NCBI GenBank assembly: GCA_002699585.1
Contig: PABP01000013.1
Coordinates: forward strand, 62,001-126,000
Reading direction: 5' to 3'
Source of the DNA: Anaerolineaceae bacterium
Lineage (GTDB): Bacteria > Chloroflexota > Anaerolineae > Aggregatilineales > Phototrophicaceae
DNA: 64,000 nucleotides
The notes under the pieces are model-generated. The model saw nothing but the letters and a program-made list of their open reading frames with translations, made no database searches and was not told the origin of the DNA. The position numbers were made by a program, and so were the translations under genes. Of this stretch, positions 53,703 through 63,269 are shown one piece after another. Within the stretch, counting starts at the first letter, position 1. Each line of letters opens with the position of its first letter.

Positions 53703-55588
53703 TTGTCCATACGATGACGTTAATTTTTCGCTCTCGACCTGCCCTTTTGGCTGCATTGACCCTATGGTTGATAGCCGCATGTGCGCCGCAGGTTGCGCCG
53801 GACACGCCAGAGATACACCAGGGTCTACCTTATTTTGCACCAACATCGACGCCATTCATTACGCCGGTTCCGCTGGCGCTGACGCCGATCAGCACCGATA
53901 TGCCCCTACCCGCGATCCCGGCACTCACAAACAGCCAATCGAGCAAGCTGCTAGCCCTGGCTGGCGATACGCTGGTGACGGTCAACCCGGACAGCGATTC
54001 CGTTACTCTGGTGGACATCAGCACGGAGCAAGTACTCTCGGAAATTGCAGTCGGCGACGATCCGAGGTCGGTAGCGATTACGCCGGATGGCAAGCTAGCA
54101 ATGGTCGCCTTGCGCGGCGACAACGGGCTGGCGGTGGTCGATCTGGCGGAACAAGCGTTGCAGCAGGTCGTGCCAATCTGCCATATGCCGTATGGGGTTG
54201 TGACGGATGAGCAGCGAGTGTATGTAAGCTGCTTGGGGGATGATGCAATCGCCATGTGGGATATAGAAACGGCGCAGGTCGTTTATGAGATTGCTGTGGG
54301 AGACGCGCCCAGCGCGTTAGCGCTCAGTGGGGATTGGCTGCTAAGTACGCATTTGTATGATGGCACGGTGACGGTCATCAACATCGAACGAACGCCAGTG
54401 GTGGTTGGCACAGTCAATGTGGAGCCAGATGGCAACTTGGCATCAAGCATCGTCATCGCGCCGGATGGGCAGCGTGCTTATATTCCGCAGACAAGGACCG
54501 GTTTAGCACTGGTTTCGCTGCAATATATGCAGGACTGGTTCCCGGTGGTGGGCGTTTTTGACATTACCAATATGTCAGGAGATCGCAGCGGGCGGCTGAC
54601 GGTATCCACGTTGGAATATGCGGCCAACATGCCCTATGACCTCGCATTTGATGCGACAGGCGAGACAATGTACCTTGCTCTGGCCGGGAATGACACGGTT
54701 GTGGTGGTGGATGTATCCAGCGGCGAGGTTCAGGCGCGGATGGCCGTAGGCGCTAATCCGAGGGGTATTGTGTACAGCGATGACCGCGCTTACGTTCTGA
54801 ATGTATTGGATGGCAGCGTATCGGTTATTGATGCCGAAACACAGGCAGTCGTTAATACGATTGCCGTTACCGAGCTGCCGCTCGACCCGGTTTTGCTACG
54901 AGGCAAGGTCTTGTTCAACCAGGCATCCGCTGCGCTGAGTGATGGAGCCATTAGCTGCGCGACCTGTCACCTGGATGGCGGTGCGGACAGCCGGACGTGG
55001 ATCAACTTCCGCAGTGGGCCGCGCAATACCCCGGCCCTGGGCGATATGGATGTGTTAGCGCCCTATAATTGGGCCGGAGACATGGTCGAGCTGCATGACA
55101 CCATCGAGGACCAAATTCGGCATGTGATGCTAGGCGATGGGTTGATTGCGTCTGAGGACTTTGACGCTACAACCGACACAATTGATGCGGGACGTTCGGA
55201 TGATCTGGATGCGCTGGCGGCCTATGTGGCGTCGCTGGAACCGTGGCCAAGTCCCTATCGTGAGGAAGATGGCAGCCTGAGTGCATCAGCAGAACGCGGC
55301 ATGATGATCTTTTTGAGTGGATCGCCAAGCTGTAGCTGCCATACGCCACCGTTGTATAGTGATCTACAGCAGCATAACCTGACAGGGGCATCCTTTTCAT
55401 TGGAGACATTTACGGCCTTTGATACGCCTACCCTGCGCGGCATCTGGGCGACAGCGCCTTATATGCACGATGGCATCGCACCGACGCTGATGGATGTCTT
55501 CACCAGAACAGACCCGGTGCATAGTGTGGCCGATGACTTGACCGAACAGCAGCTCGCGGATTTGATCGCGTTTTTGCTGTCGCTATAA
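53699..55588 (+). CDS. YVTN beta-propeller lipoprotein with diheme cytochrome domain (one CX1CH site)
   Basis: The 629-residue protein has a lipoprotein signal ending LIAAC. Residues about 80-400 form a YVTN-type seven-bladed propeller (VAITPDGKLAMVALRGDNG, VIAPDGQRAYIP, VLNVLDGSVSVIDAET). The C-terminal part is a MauG/diheme-peroxidase-like cytochrome domain with one normal heme site CATCH (420-424) and a second site that reads CSCH (545-548), one residue shorter than CXXCH. Landmarks around it (RNTPALGDM, YMHDGIAPTLMDVF) fit that family. It overlaps the genes' neighbours in a tight operon. The odd second site may still bind heme or may have lost it. Confidence 0.88.
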   Translation: MIVHTMTLIFRSRPALLAALTLWLIAACAPQVAPDTPEIHQGLPYFAPTSTPFITPVPLALTPISTDMPLPAIPALTNSQSSKLLALAGDTLVTVNPDSDSVTLVDISTEQVLSEIAVGDDPRSVAITPDGKLAMVALRGDNGLAVVDLAEQALQQVVPICHMPYGVVTDEQRVYVSCLGDDAIAMWDIETAQVVYEIAVGDAPSALALSGDWLLSTHLYDGTVTVINIERTPVVVGTVNVEPDGNLASSIVIAPDGQRAYIPQTRTGLALVSLQYMQDWFPVVGVFDITNMSGDRSGRLTVSTLEYAANMPYDLAFDATGETMYLALAGNDTVVVVDVSSGEVQARMAVGANPRGIVYSDDRAYVLNVLDGSVSVIDAETQAVVNTIAVTELPLDPVLLRGKVLFNQASAALSDGAISCATCHLDGGADSRTWINFRSGPRNTPALGDMDVLAPYNWAGDMVELHDTIEDQIRHVMLGDGLIASEDFDATTDTIDAGRSDDLDALAAYVASLEPWPSPYREEDGSLSASAERGMMIFLSGSPSCSCHTPPLYSDLQQHNLTGASFSLETFTAFDTPTLRGIWATAPYMHDGIAPTLMDVFTRTDPVHSVADDLTEQQLADLIAFLLSL

Positions 55589-55624
55589 CAACATGAACTA
55601 TTTTGCGAAATGGAATGATTCGCT

Positions 55625-57775
55625 ATGATGAAGCACCTTAAGTATGCCCTCTCCACACTCATCATTGGCAGCGTGCTAGGCATCCCTGGCATACTGGCAC
55701 AGGACCTGGAGCCAACAGGTAGCCAACCGTGGGACCTGGCTTACACACAGCAGGTTGGCCAATTCGAATTCTATGATGCCCCCAGCGGGGCCTCGGCAAC
55801 AGGCAAGCCAGTGGACACAGGCGACTTCGATGGCGATGGCTGCGGCGACATCGCCATTACGGGCCAGAACGCGGCCCATCCACTGCTGGGCGAGTGGCGC
55901 GGCAGCGCAGGCCATGTGCGCATCGTGATGAATGTGTGTGACATTGTCGGAGAAATCAACATCGACAATGTGCAGCCAGAGCAGACCGTTTTCACAATCT
56001 TTGGCGCGTATTCCGGGGATATGGCCGGTACAGAAACGTATGTCGCAGACTTCAACAACGATGGCTACGACGATTTGCTGTTCAGTGCGCAGAACAGCGA
56101 CGGCCATGTGCAGGCGCGAACCAACGCCGGAGCCGCCTATATTCTGTTCGGTGGGGAGTTTTTTGCCGAGCACGAAGACATCGACCTACGGCAGATTCCC
56201 GATGACATGATAGTCATTTACGGGGCCTCACCAGAAGATCGGCTGGGGCTGTGGGTGGAAGGCGGCGACTTCGACGGTGATGGCTACCATGATGCGCTGA
56301 TTGGCGCGAATCAGGCTGATGGCAACAACAACGAGCGCATCAACGCGGGTGAAGTGTGGATCATTTACGGTGCCGATGACATGATCGGCACTTATGGTCG
56401 AGTCACGGATCTGGCGCTAGCGCCTGACAACGCAACGCGCATCATCGGCGCTGATTATGACGACCTGATGGGGTCATGCGTTTGGGGCATGGACCTCAAT
56501 GCAGACGGTTACGACGATGCCATTGTCAGTGCAGGCCTGTGGCGCGCATCAAGTGGTGTGGGTGGCTTGTCCTTTGGTGGCGCAGATGGCCCTGGCAATC
56601 GACGCTATAACAGCGGCGAAACGTTCATCGTGTTTGGCGGGCCGGACCTGCGCGGCGGGACTATCGACCTGGCCATGATGATCGACGAGGAAGGCAGGCC
56701 GAGAAATGACCGCATCACGGTGATTTACGGTCCCGATGCCAATGACCTGCTGGGCGAAGAAATCGCCACCGGGGATATGGACGGTGACGGTCGCAATGAT
56801 CTGATCCTGGGCACGTTGATTGGCGATGGTGTGGACAATACGTTAGATGAAGCAGGTGAAGCCTGGGTCATTTATACGCATGAACCCTTTGCCGGGGAAA
56901 TGTTCGATCTAGCAGAAGCCGACCCGGAACGGGCGATTGTCATCTATGCGGACCAATCTGACAGCAAAGCCGGGGATACTTTACGCGCTGCTGACCTGGA
57001 TAATGACGGTTACGCCGATCTGTTCTATGGCGCGCCAGATTATGACGCAGTCGGCTATGATGGTCGTGTGCGCGTCAACACGGGTATGATGGCGGTCATC
57101 TTTGGGCAGGATGGCATTCTACCCAATGACGATGGCCATATCCTCATAAGTGACCCACCGGATGACCTGCGTATGCGCTGGATTGTCGGGGCAGATGACA
57201 ACGACATGATGCCGTATGCGATGGCTGTGTACGACATGGACGGCGATGGCGTGATTGACATCATTCCAAATGCGATGGGCGGCGATGGCTTTGCCAATGC
57301 GCAGATCAACGCAGGCGAGATTTACGTCATCAGCGGAGCGGTGTTCCTTGATAATGAGCATGTATTCGTGGTCGAGGGACAGGACATCACGGTTGCGCCT
57401 ACTACAGAACCACCTACCCAGTCAGCCGATGGTGCTACCCCCCTGCCGGATGCGACTATAGCGCCGGATTATCAAGCTGACATGGTACTCGGCCAGCAGA
57501 ATTTTGAGGAAACGTGCGCAGGTTGTCATGGGTATCAAGGTGAAGGTGTGACAGGGCTGGGCTTGCCGCTGACGACATCGCCGCTGGTGTTGTATGCCAG
57601 CGATGCTGATCTGCTGGCGTTTTTACGCGAGGGCCGCGCCGCCGACCATCCCGATAATACGGTCGGCGTATCGATGCCACCGAGCGGTGGACGCCCGGAC
57701 TGGACCGATGCCGATTTGTTAAGCATCATCGCCTATCTGCGGCAACTGCGGGATCAGCAGCAGGCGGAGCAATAG
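55625..57775 (+). CDS. FG-GAP (integrin-like) seven-repeat propeller with C-terminal cytochrome c
   Basis: The 716-residue exported protein (signal to about residue 26) carries seven calcium-binding FG-GAP repeats, each with D-x-(D/N)-x-D-G-x-x-D: DFDGDGCGD, DFNNDGYDD, DFDGDGYHD, DLNADGYDD, DMDGDGRND, DLDNDGYAD and DMDGDGVID. Seven repeats make a complete integrin-alpha-like propeller. A Thr/Pro linker leads to a monoheme cytochrome c domain (CAGCH at 631-635, distal Met likely in VSMPPSGG). It is the third gene of the heme-propeller operon. The design suggests a surface adhesin or scaffold able to pass electrons; partner unknown. It meets the GH2 gene tail to tail with no terminator between. 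Confidence 0.88.
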   Translation: MMKHLKYALSTLIIGSVLGIPGILAQDLEPTGSQPWDLAYTQQVGQFEFYDAPSGASATGKPVDTGDFDGDGCGDIAITGQNAAHPLLGEWRGSAGHVRIVMNVCDIVGEINIDNVQPEQTVFTIFGAYSGDMAGTETYVADFNNDGYDDLLFSAQNSDGHVQARTNAGAAYILFGGEFFAEHEDIDLRQIPDDMIVIYGASPEDRLGLWVEGGDFDGDGYHDALIGANQADGNNNERINAGEVWIIYGADDMIGTYGRVTDLALAPDNATRIIGADYDDLMGSCVWGMDLNADGYDDAIVSAGLWRASSGVGGLSFGGADGPGNRRYNSGETFIVFGGPDLRGGTIDLAMMIDEEGRPRNDRITVIYGPDANDLLGEEIATGDMDGDGRNDLILGTLIGDGVDNTLDEAGEAWVIYTHEPFAGEMFDLAEADPERAIVIYADQSDSKAGDTLRAADLDNDGYADLFYGAPDYDAVGYDGRVRVNTGMMAVIFGQDGILPNDDGHILISDPPDDLRMRWIVGADDNDMMPYAMAVYDMDGDGVIDIIPNAMGGDGFANAQINAGEIYVISGAVFLDNEHVFVVEGQDITVAPTTEPPTQSADGATPLPDATIAPDYQADMVLGQQNFEETCAGCHGYQGEGVTGLGLPLTTSPLVLYASDADLLAFLREGRAADHPDNTVGVSMPPSGGRPDWTDADLLSIIAYLRQLRDQQQAEQ

Positions 57776-57778
57776 ACA

Positions 57779-60100
57779 CTAAACGACCAGATCAAAGACC
57801 TTGGCCAACAGCGAGGCAACGCGCGACGTCAAATGACGGCGCAGGACCCACTCTGCTAAGCGCTCCTGGATCGGTAGAGGGACAAACTTAAGGATCTTAT
57901 TGTTGCCCTCGGAAGCCAGACTGAGTGCGCCTGGTTTGTCGTAGACTTTGGTCCCCAGGTCGAAATCGAACTTCCAGGGATAGCCTTTGGGGCGTGTGTG
58001 GCCCTGGAATGGGGTATCGTAGTGGTTTTTGGCCAGGATCGTGCCCTGGCTATCGACGAGTACCAGTTCAACACGGGCACATTGGCTAGGGTGCACAGAC
58101 CATTTGATCGGCAGCACTTCCTGTGACGCATTGGCGGCGACGTTCCACAGAACGCTTTGCTCCAAGAGCATATTGCCTGTCGAATCATAAACACGCCAGA
58201 TGACTGCGCATTGGTCATAGTCTTCAAACGTATCGTTGAAGATCCACAGCGCACGCGGCTTACGACCATCATGCTCCAGGGCAATATGCAAGGGCGCTGA
58301 TGCCTGTTGCAGCGCATGGTAACCGCCTTTGGGCAGTCGATGGGCATCAAGTGCACCACAACCGACCTGCGGCACCAGATCGACCAGCCAGAAGTGCACA
58401 TAGCCCGCACAGCCCGACGCCCGCAAGCGACGGAAATGCTCAATATGATACTGGGTTAAGTCCGCTTCGTAGGTCCAGATGTCTTCGATGGCATCGGCAA
58501 GGTGCTGTTGACGTTCCCAGAGGTAGGGATAGGCTTGCAAGGTTTCCAGAGCAGGCGGCGTTTCTATACCAAATTCCGTGCTAAACAGGGTGTGATGGCT
58601 GTAGAGATCGGTGTATTTACGCGACCACAGCGACCCAAAGTACGAATGGCTATCGCCGGAGCGCTGCCAATCGTCATCCATCTGACCGGAGCACATAAAC
58701 ACGGGCCGGGTTGGGTCCAGCGCGAGCGCATCGGCGTACAGGGCCGGAACCGGGTGACGCTCCAGATTTTGGCGGCGGGTGAAGACCATCGTCGGTTCGT
58801 TGTAGGTGCTCCAGGTGCTGATCGACGGATGGTTGATGAGGTTGCGCATCATATCGCGCTGAAGATTGACGGCGCGCTGCTCAAACTGCGGCGTTGGGTC
58901 ATGAATCCAGTTGAGCTCAAAGTCCTGCCAGACAAGCATGCCGAGGCGGTCACAAAGCGGGTAAAGCTCTTTGGGCGAGACATGGACATGAACGCGCAGC
59001 AAATTCAGGTTGGCATCCAGGGCTAATTGCAGGTCGCGCTCGAAAGTTGCCTCGTCTACCTCTGAGAAGTAAATACCCGGCATGTAGGATGTGCCGCGAA
59101 TGAACATCGGCTGGCCGTTGACAATGTACTCGAATTTTTGCGGTGAGCGCAGGAGTTCGACGGTACGGAAGCCAAAGGTTTCCTCAGTAGCAGATAAGAT
59201 AGCATCGGTACCATCAATGAGGTGGCTGGTTAACGTGTAGAGGTTGGGATCGCCGAGTTCATAAGGCCACCAGAGCTGGACATCGGGCACATGGACAGTT
59301 TGATCGACGCTATTTTGGCCCGGTTGGAGAACAATTTCGACGCTTGTTGACGTGCTCTGTCCTGTGTGATTATCGGGCTGCACACCGATGTGCAATTGTC
59401 CGTGCCAGAGTTGGGACGTGGCATTGGTAATTTCATAGTGACAGTGGGCTGTCCCATCAAGGTCGGTACGAATGCGCAAGTAGTCAATGGAAATTCCCTG
59501 GTCGAAAACCAGATAGGTCGGTCGCCAGATGCCAATGGGATTGATGTTGGGCGGGATGAGTCCTTCGCCGTGTTCATACAGCCCCTTCACCAGGCCACGT
59601 ATGACGTGATCGGTGGGGTATGTGCCATGAGGATTGGGGTCATCCCAAGGAGAGGTTACACGGACGATGAGAATGTTGGACTGCCCTACCGGATTCAGGG
59701 CATGGGTGATGTCGAACTCGAAAGGCGCAAAATGGCCTTCGTGCTCACCGATCCGCTGGCCATTAAGCCAGACCTCGGCAAAATAATCCACGGCCTCAAA
59801 GCGCAAACGAGCGCGCACATAAGCATCGTCAGGCGTCGTGAACGTGCGTTGATAGTACCAGGCACGCTCGTTAATCGCGCGAAGACGGTCGCCCCAATAA
59901 GGGTTATCGGGATGCAGAAATGGCTGTAGATGGGTCGCTTCCGGGACACTGAGCGGTTTATCAAAGGGTACGCTCGACGGGTGTCCATCGTCATGCGCCA
60001 AAGGGATAGGCACCACAGACCAAGGCCCTGTTAGGCGCTGGACTATGGAGCCCTTTCCCATGAAGGTCGCTTTCGACCCATTCTTTATTCGTGATTGCAT
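57779..60100 (-). CDS. Glycoside hydrolase family 2 protein (beta-mannosidase/galactosidase-like)
   Basis: The 773-residue enzyme has the GH2 plan: a sugar-binding jelly-roll domain (RAWYYQRTFTTP, VDYFAEVWLNGQRIGEHEGHFAPFEFDI), an Ig-like domain, and a catalytic barrel with acid/base Glu in TYNEPTM and the likely nucleophile Glu in STEFGIETPP, plus C-terminal beta modules. No signal peptide is visible, so it is probably cytoplasmic. Beta-mannosidase is the closest guess from the domain style but beta-galactosidase or glucuronidase cannot be excluded. It follows the radical SAM gene by 34 bases on the same strand. The start is uncertain; ATG at 60061 is an alternative. Confidence 0.88.
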   Translation of the reverse strand: MQSRIKNGSKATFMGKGSIVQRLTGPWSVVPIPLAHDDGHPSSVPFDKPLSVPEATHLQPFLHPDNPYWGDRLRAINERAWYYQRTFTTPDDAYVRARLRFEAVDYFAEVWLNGQRIGEHEGHFAPFEFDITHALNPVGQSNILIVRVTSPWDDPNPHGTYPTDHVIRGLVKGLYEHGEGLIPPNINPIGIWRPTYLVFDQGISIDYLRIRTDLDGTAHCHYEITNATSQLWHGQLHIGVQPDNHTGQSTSTSVEIVLQPGQNSVDQTVHVPDVQLWWPYELGDPNLYTLTSHLIDGTDAILSATEETFGFRTVELLRSPQKFEYIVNGQPMFIRGTSYMPGIYFSEVDEATFERDLQLALDANLNLLRVHVHVSPKELYPLCDRLGMLVWQDFELNWIHDPTPQFEQRAVNLQRDMMRNLINHPSISTWSTYNEPTMVFTRRQNLERHPVPALYADALALDPTRPVFMCSGQMDDDWQRSGDSHSYFGSLWSRKYTDLYSHHTLFSTEFGIETPPALETLQAYPYLWERQQHLADAIEDIWTYEADLTQYHIEHFRRLRASGCAGYVHFWLVDLVPQVGCGALDAHRLPKGGYHALQQASAPLHIALEHDGRKPRALWIFNDTFEDYDQCAVIWRVYDSTGNMLLEQSVLWNVAANASQEVLPIKWSVHPSQCARVELVLVDSQGTILAKNHYDTPFQGHTRPKGYPWKFDFDLGTKVYDKPGALSLASEGNNKILKFVPLPIQERLAEWVLRRHLTSRVASLLAKVFDLVV

Positions 60101-60134
60101 ATATCACTGGCCGGTCTAATTGTTTGGGGCCAGC

Positions 60135-61400
60135 TTAGTGTGCCACAGGAATGTTCTCTGTCGCAATGACGGGTTCTGATTTGGGAACAAACTCAGGATT
60201 GCGGTGGGCATCGACGTAGCCACCGTACAGACGCCACTCATCCATACGGCAGGAGTGAACGAGTTTTCCATCCCAGACCGTCATATCCGGGCAGCTTTCG
60301 CACATATCCATGCGGCCATCTTCCAGCATATCCGGCCCCTGGACGATGCCAATGCTCTGATAATAGAGCTGATTGAAAAGCATACTTGGGTCCGTGATGA
60401 GATGCTTCCAGAACTTGCCATGTACACCGCGCATGCCCTTGTCGATGAGCGTGCCAGCAAACGCCAGCTTGGTCAGCTTGTTGGATTTTTGGTAGATGAG
60501 GTACGTGCCGTTGGTCATGTGGTGGAAGTTCTGGACGAATTCCATCAGCTTTTTACCAAGCGAGCCATACATCTTCTTCTTGGAGCCAATCTGGACTGCC
60601 GATACCCAGGTAGCACGGGTATGGGTCTGGGTACCACCCAGGTAAGCCGCCGGTTCATAATGCGGGTGAACTTCTTTAATCTTTTCGTAGACGTCCTGCG
60701 AGGTGATGGTGATCTCGGCGTCGTCTTCGGTGGTGTAGGTTACTTCAGCATTATCAATGGGCTGGCCATTTACGAAGTAATTGTAGCGGCCATCCATCGG
60801 GGCGCCACGGAAGGTAATAAAGACCAGACCATGCACCACGTCGATGTTCTCATTGGCCCATTTGACGACATAGGGAACCTTGTGAATGTTGGTCGGGTAG
60901 ATCGTCATGCCGAAGACAGCCGTCAGCCCACCGACTTCCGCTACCATTTTTGCGAATTTAAGGCGCAGATCACAAAGTTCTTCTTCAGTCTGCCCTTTGA
61001 AATGCGGACGCTGCTGTTCGCTATCGACATGGAAGGTAAAACCGATGAGACCCGCAGCTTTAAGGTCTTCAATCAATTTGCGATTGTCGATCAACTCGAC
61101 GCCATTGGTCAGCAACATGGGCTTCATGCCCTTGGATCTGATGTAGCGAACAATTTCGACAATTTCAGGATGCAGGAGGGGTTCACCACCGGCAATGGAG
61201 ATGTTGTCGGGGTTACGCATCTTGTGCAGCAGGTCAATTTCTTCTTTAATTTGCTTTAGGGTTTTGTGGCCCGCTTTGCCGTTCATGCGGTAGCAACCAC
61301 GGCAGTATATATTGCACTTGTCCGTGACTTCCAGCCAGCCTATCGGATTGTCATTTGCAGACCACGGGAACCGATACATATTTGATTTCGAGAATGCCAT
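60135..61400 (-). CDS. Radical SAM protein with C-terminal cysteine cluster
   Basis: The 421-residue protein has the radical SAM iron-sulfur motif CNIYCRGC (C-x3-C-x2-C, Cys29, 33, 36), the GGEP motif in SIAGGEPLLHPE and an LLTNGVEL strand. The C-terminal region has MCESCPD and HSCRMDEWRLYGG, so a second cluster of the SPASM/twitch kind is possible. Substrate is unknown; proteins of this style modify lipids, peptides or cofactors. It precedes the GH2 gene in the same orientation but has no other clear functional link. The ATG at 61400 has GGAGAG upstream. Confidence 0.85.
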   Translation of the reverse strand: MAFSKSNMYRFPWSANDNPIGWLEVTDKCNIYCRGCYRMNGKAGHKTLKQIKEEIDLLHKMRNPDNISIAGGEPLLHPEIVEIVRYIRSKGMKPMLLTNGVELIDNRKLIEDLKAAGLIGFTFHVDSEQQRPHFKGQTEEELCDLRLKFAKMVAEVGGLTAVFGMTIYPTNIHKVPYVVKWANENIDVVHGLVFITFRGAPMDGRYNYFVNGQPIDNAEVTYTTEDDAEITITSQDVYEKIKEVHPHYEPAAYLGGTQTHTRATWVSAVQIGSKKKMYGSLGKKLMEFVQNFHHMTNGTYLIYQKSNKLTKLAFAGTLIDKGMRGVHGKFWKHLITDPSMLFNQLYYQSIGIVQGPDMLEDGRMDMCESCPDMTVWDGKLVHSCRMDEWRLYGGYVDAHRNPEFVPKSEPVIATENIPVAH

Positions 61401-61656
61401 CGGAATTCTCTCCTATCTAGTGGTGATGGTAATGCGCGAGGTAAATAATACGAAGTTAAAGTTGATAAAAAGGCATGTGTGCGGACCGAGCAGACATCCG
61501 CAACATGGAGGATACGAAACTCAAAAACTGCCCAGTATCAGAGCTAATGCTGGCAATTTACGAGGATTGATGCCAGTGAAAAACGTCACTAGAAATTAAT
61601 GACACACCCGTAATGATGCGTCATATTTGTGGTGAGAATGGCCCAAAGGCATACAA

Positions 61657-61676
61657 AGGGCGTAGAAACACGCCCT
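61657..61676 (-). terminator. Weak hairpin overlapping the ABC ATPase stop codon
   Basis: AGGGCGT (61657-61663) pairs with ACGCCCT (61670-61676); on the minus strand it is followed by TTTGTAT. The remaining interval to 61401 shows no gene. Confidence 0.4.
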
Positions 61677-62352
61677 AATGCTTGGTCAGGAAGATGGTGT
61701 CATCAACATATTCATCAACGAGCGGATCGTGGCTGGATAGCAAGAACGTAACGCCCTGATCTTCCACAATTTGACGGAAGGCCTCAAGGATGTCGTGGGT
61801 GGTTTCGCTATCAAGTTCGCTGGTGGGTTCATCGGCCAGGATGAGTTTGGGCGCGGCCACCAGGGCACGGGCGATGGCAACACGCTGCTGCTGGCCACCG
61901 GACATTTCAAATGGGCGATGGTCGGCGTATTCGCGCAGACCGACCAGGGCCAGACTATACAAAATGCGATCTTTGCGTTCCCGGCGGGGCACGTTACCCA
62001 GGCGAGCCATCACATCGAGGTTTTCGTAAGCAGAGAAGCGATGCAGTAAGCCCATCTGCTGGAAGATAAAACCGACGTGCTGACGCCGCCAGCGGGTGCG
62101 ATATTCATCGGACATAGATGACATATCGGTGTCAAAAATGCTGAGTTGGCCGCTTGTGGGCGCATCCAGCCCACCGAGGCAGTTGAGCAAGGTCGTTTTG
62201 CCACTGCCGGAGCGCCCCTTGAAGGCGATGAAGCTGCCGGGCGCGATGTCGAAGGAGATGGGTTGCAAGCCAACGACTTCACCGTGCTCGGACTGGTACG
62301 TACGGCTTACATCCCTGGCGGTAATGACAACTGATGGATTCATAGCATTCAT
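61675..62352 (-). CDS. ABC ATPase, MacB/LolD type
   Basis: The 225-residue protein is a stand-alone ATPase of the MacB/LolD/FtsE group: Walker [10 protein letters not shown], the Q-loop FIFQQMGLL, signature MSGGQQQR, Walker [13 protein letters not shown] (the group's typical ADEPT) and H-loop [10 protein letters not shown]. It is the last gene of a minus-strand operon with another ATPase and an FtsX-type permease, overlapping its neighbour by 4 bases. Two different ATPases serving one permease set suggests a heterodimeric ATPase, or two permeases of which one lies beyond the window. Confidence 0.92.
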   Translation of the reverse strand: MNAMNPSVVITARDVSRTYQSEHGEVVGLQPISFDIAPGSFIAFKGRSGSGKTTLLNCLGGLDAPTSGQLSIFDTDMSSMSDEYRTRWRRQHVGFIFQQMGLLHRFSAYENLDVMARLGNVPRRERKDRILYSLALVGLREYADHRPFEMSGGQQQRVAIARALVAAPKLILADEPTSELDSETTHDILEAFRQIVEDQGVTFLLSSHDPLVDEYVDDTIFLTKH

Positions 62353-63269
62353 TGTGATGGGTTCTCGGCTGGGCGAATGATTAGACCGTCTTCTGTGACT
62401 TCCATGCGAACATGGCCCTGGATTTCAAGCTGTTCACGATAGGCTTTAGGGATTTGCAGGCGGCCAGCGGAATCAAGGACAATGAGCTCTTCAAATTCGT
62501 CCTCGTGGGATAGTTCGGCGTGATGCTCAACAGCGGCCTTATCCCTACGGCGACGCACAGTTTCGGCGGCTGTCTTGCCATCGCGGATAGCCACGACACG
62601 CCCCACATGACGGCTAATCATGGGGTCGTGGCTGACAGCGATGATTGTCAGGCCAAATTCCTGATTGAGCGTCTGGAACAATTCATAGACCTGGTCGGAT
62701 GTGCTGGCATCAAGTTCGCCAGTGGGTTCATCGGCCAGCAATAAAGCCGGTTCGTTGGCAAGGGCCACAGCAATCGCGACGCGCTGCTGCTCACCGCCGG
62801 ATAGCTGCGCGGGTTTACGATCCATACGCTCAGCTAAGCCGACTGTTTCCAAGAGCATGGCAGCACGTTTGTTGACACCAGGGCCAACTCGGCCAGCCAG
62901 GGTCATGGGCAGCTTAACGTTTTCCTGTGCTGAGAGATAGGGCACGAGGTTACGACTGCCCTGCTGCCAGACAAAGCCGACTTGACTCTGGCGGTAGGTA
63001 TCCAGCGCGCGCGATGAAATCTTTAGCAGGTTTTTGCCATCAACAACGGCTTTACCAGCAGAGGGCCGGACTAACCCACCGAGGACATTCATCAGTGTGG
63101 TTTTGCCGCTGCCACTGGCACCCACAACACCGACGAACTCACCGCGTTTGACTTTAAGATCGAGGCCCTGGAGCGCCTGCACTTCAATTTCCGCGACCTG
63201 GAAAATCTTGACCAGGCGTTCACAGGTGATGAAGGCATCATCCGGGGAAATCTCTGTCGTGTTGATCAT
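62349..63269 (-). CDS. ABC ATPase, MacB/LolD type, with C-terminal AbrB/MazE-like domain
   Basis: The first 230 residues are a MacB/LolD-type ATPase: Walker A GASGSGKTT, signature LSGGEQQR, Walker B LLLADEPTGELD and H-loop AVSHDPM. After a charged linker (RRRRDKAAVEHH) the last 45 or so residues (LIVLDSAGRLQIPKAYREQL...LIIRP) have the SpoVT/AbrB swapped-hairpin pattern seen in DNA-binding transition regulators and antitoxins. Such domains dimerise and usually bind DNA. Attachment to a transporter ATPase is unusual and may serve dimerisation with the partner ATPase or autoregulation. It overlaps both neighbouring genes by 4 bases. Confidence 0.9.
   Translation of the reverse strand: MINTTEISPDDAFITCERLVKIFQVAEIEVQALQGLDLKVKRGEFVGVVGASGSGKTTLMNVLGGLVRPSAGKAVVDGKNLLKISSRALDTYRQSQVGFVWQQGSRNLVPYLSAQENVKLPMTLAGRVGPGVNKRAAMLLETVGLAERMDRKPAQLSGGEQQRVAIAVALANEPALLLADEPTGELDASTSDQVYELFQTLNQEFGLTIIAVSHDPMISRHVGRVVAIRDGKTAAETVRRRRDKAAVEHHAELSHEDEFEELIVLDSAGRLQIPKAYREQLEIQGHVRMEVTEDGLIIRPAENPSQ

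Noticed and set aside
53699-55588. Nitrite reductase NirS-type cytochrome cd1 because of the propeller
   Set aside because: The propeller has YVTN-type repeats and the heme domain is C-terminal and peroxidase-like; d1-heme features are absent.
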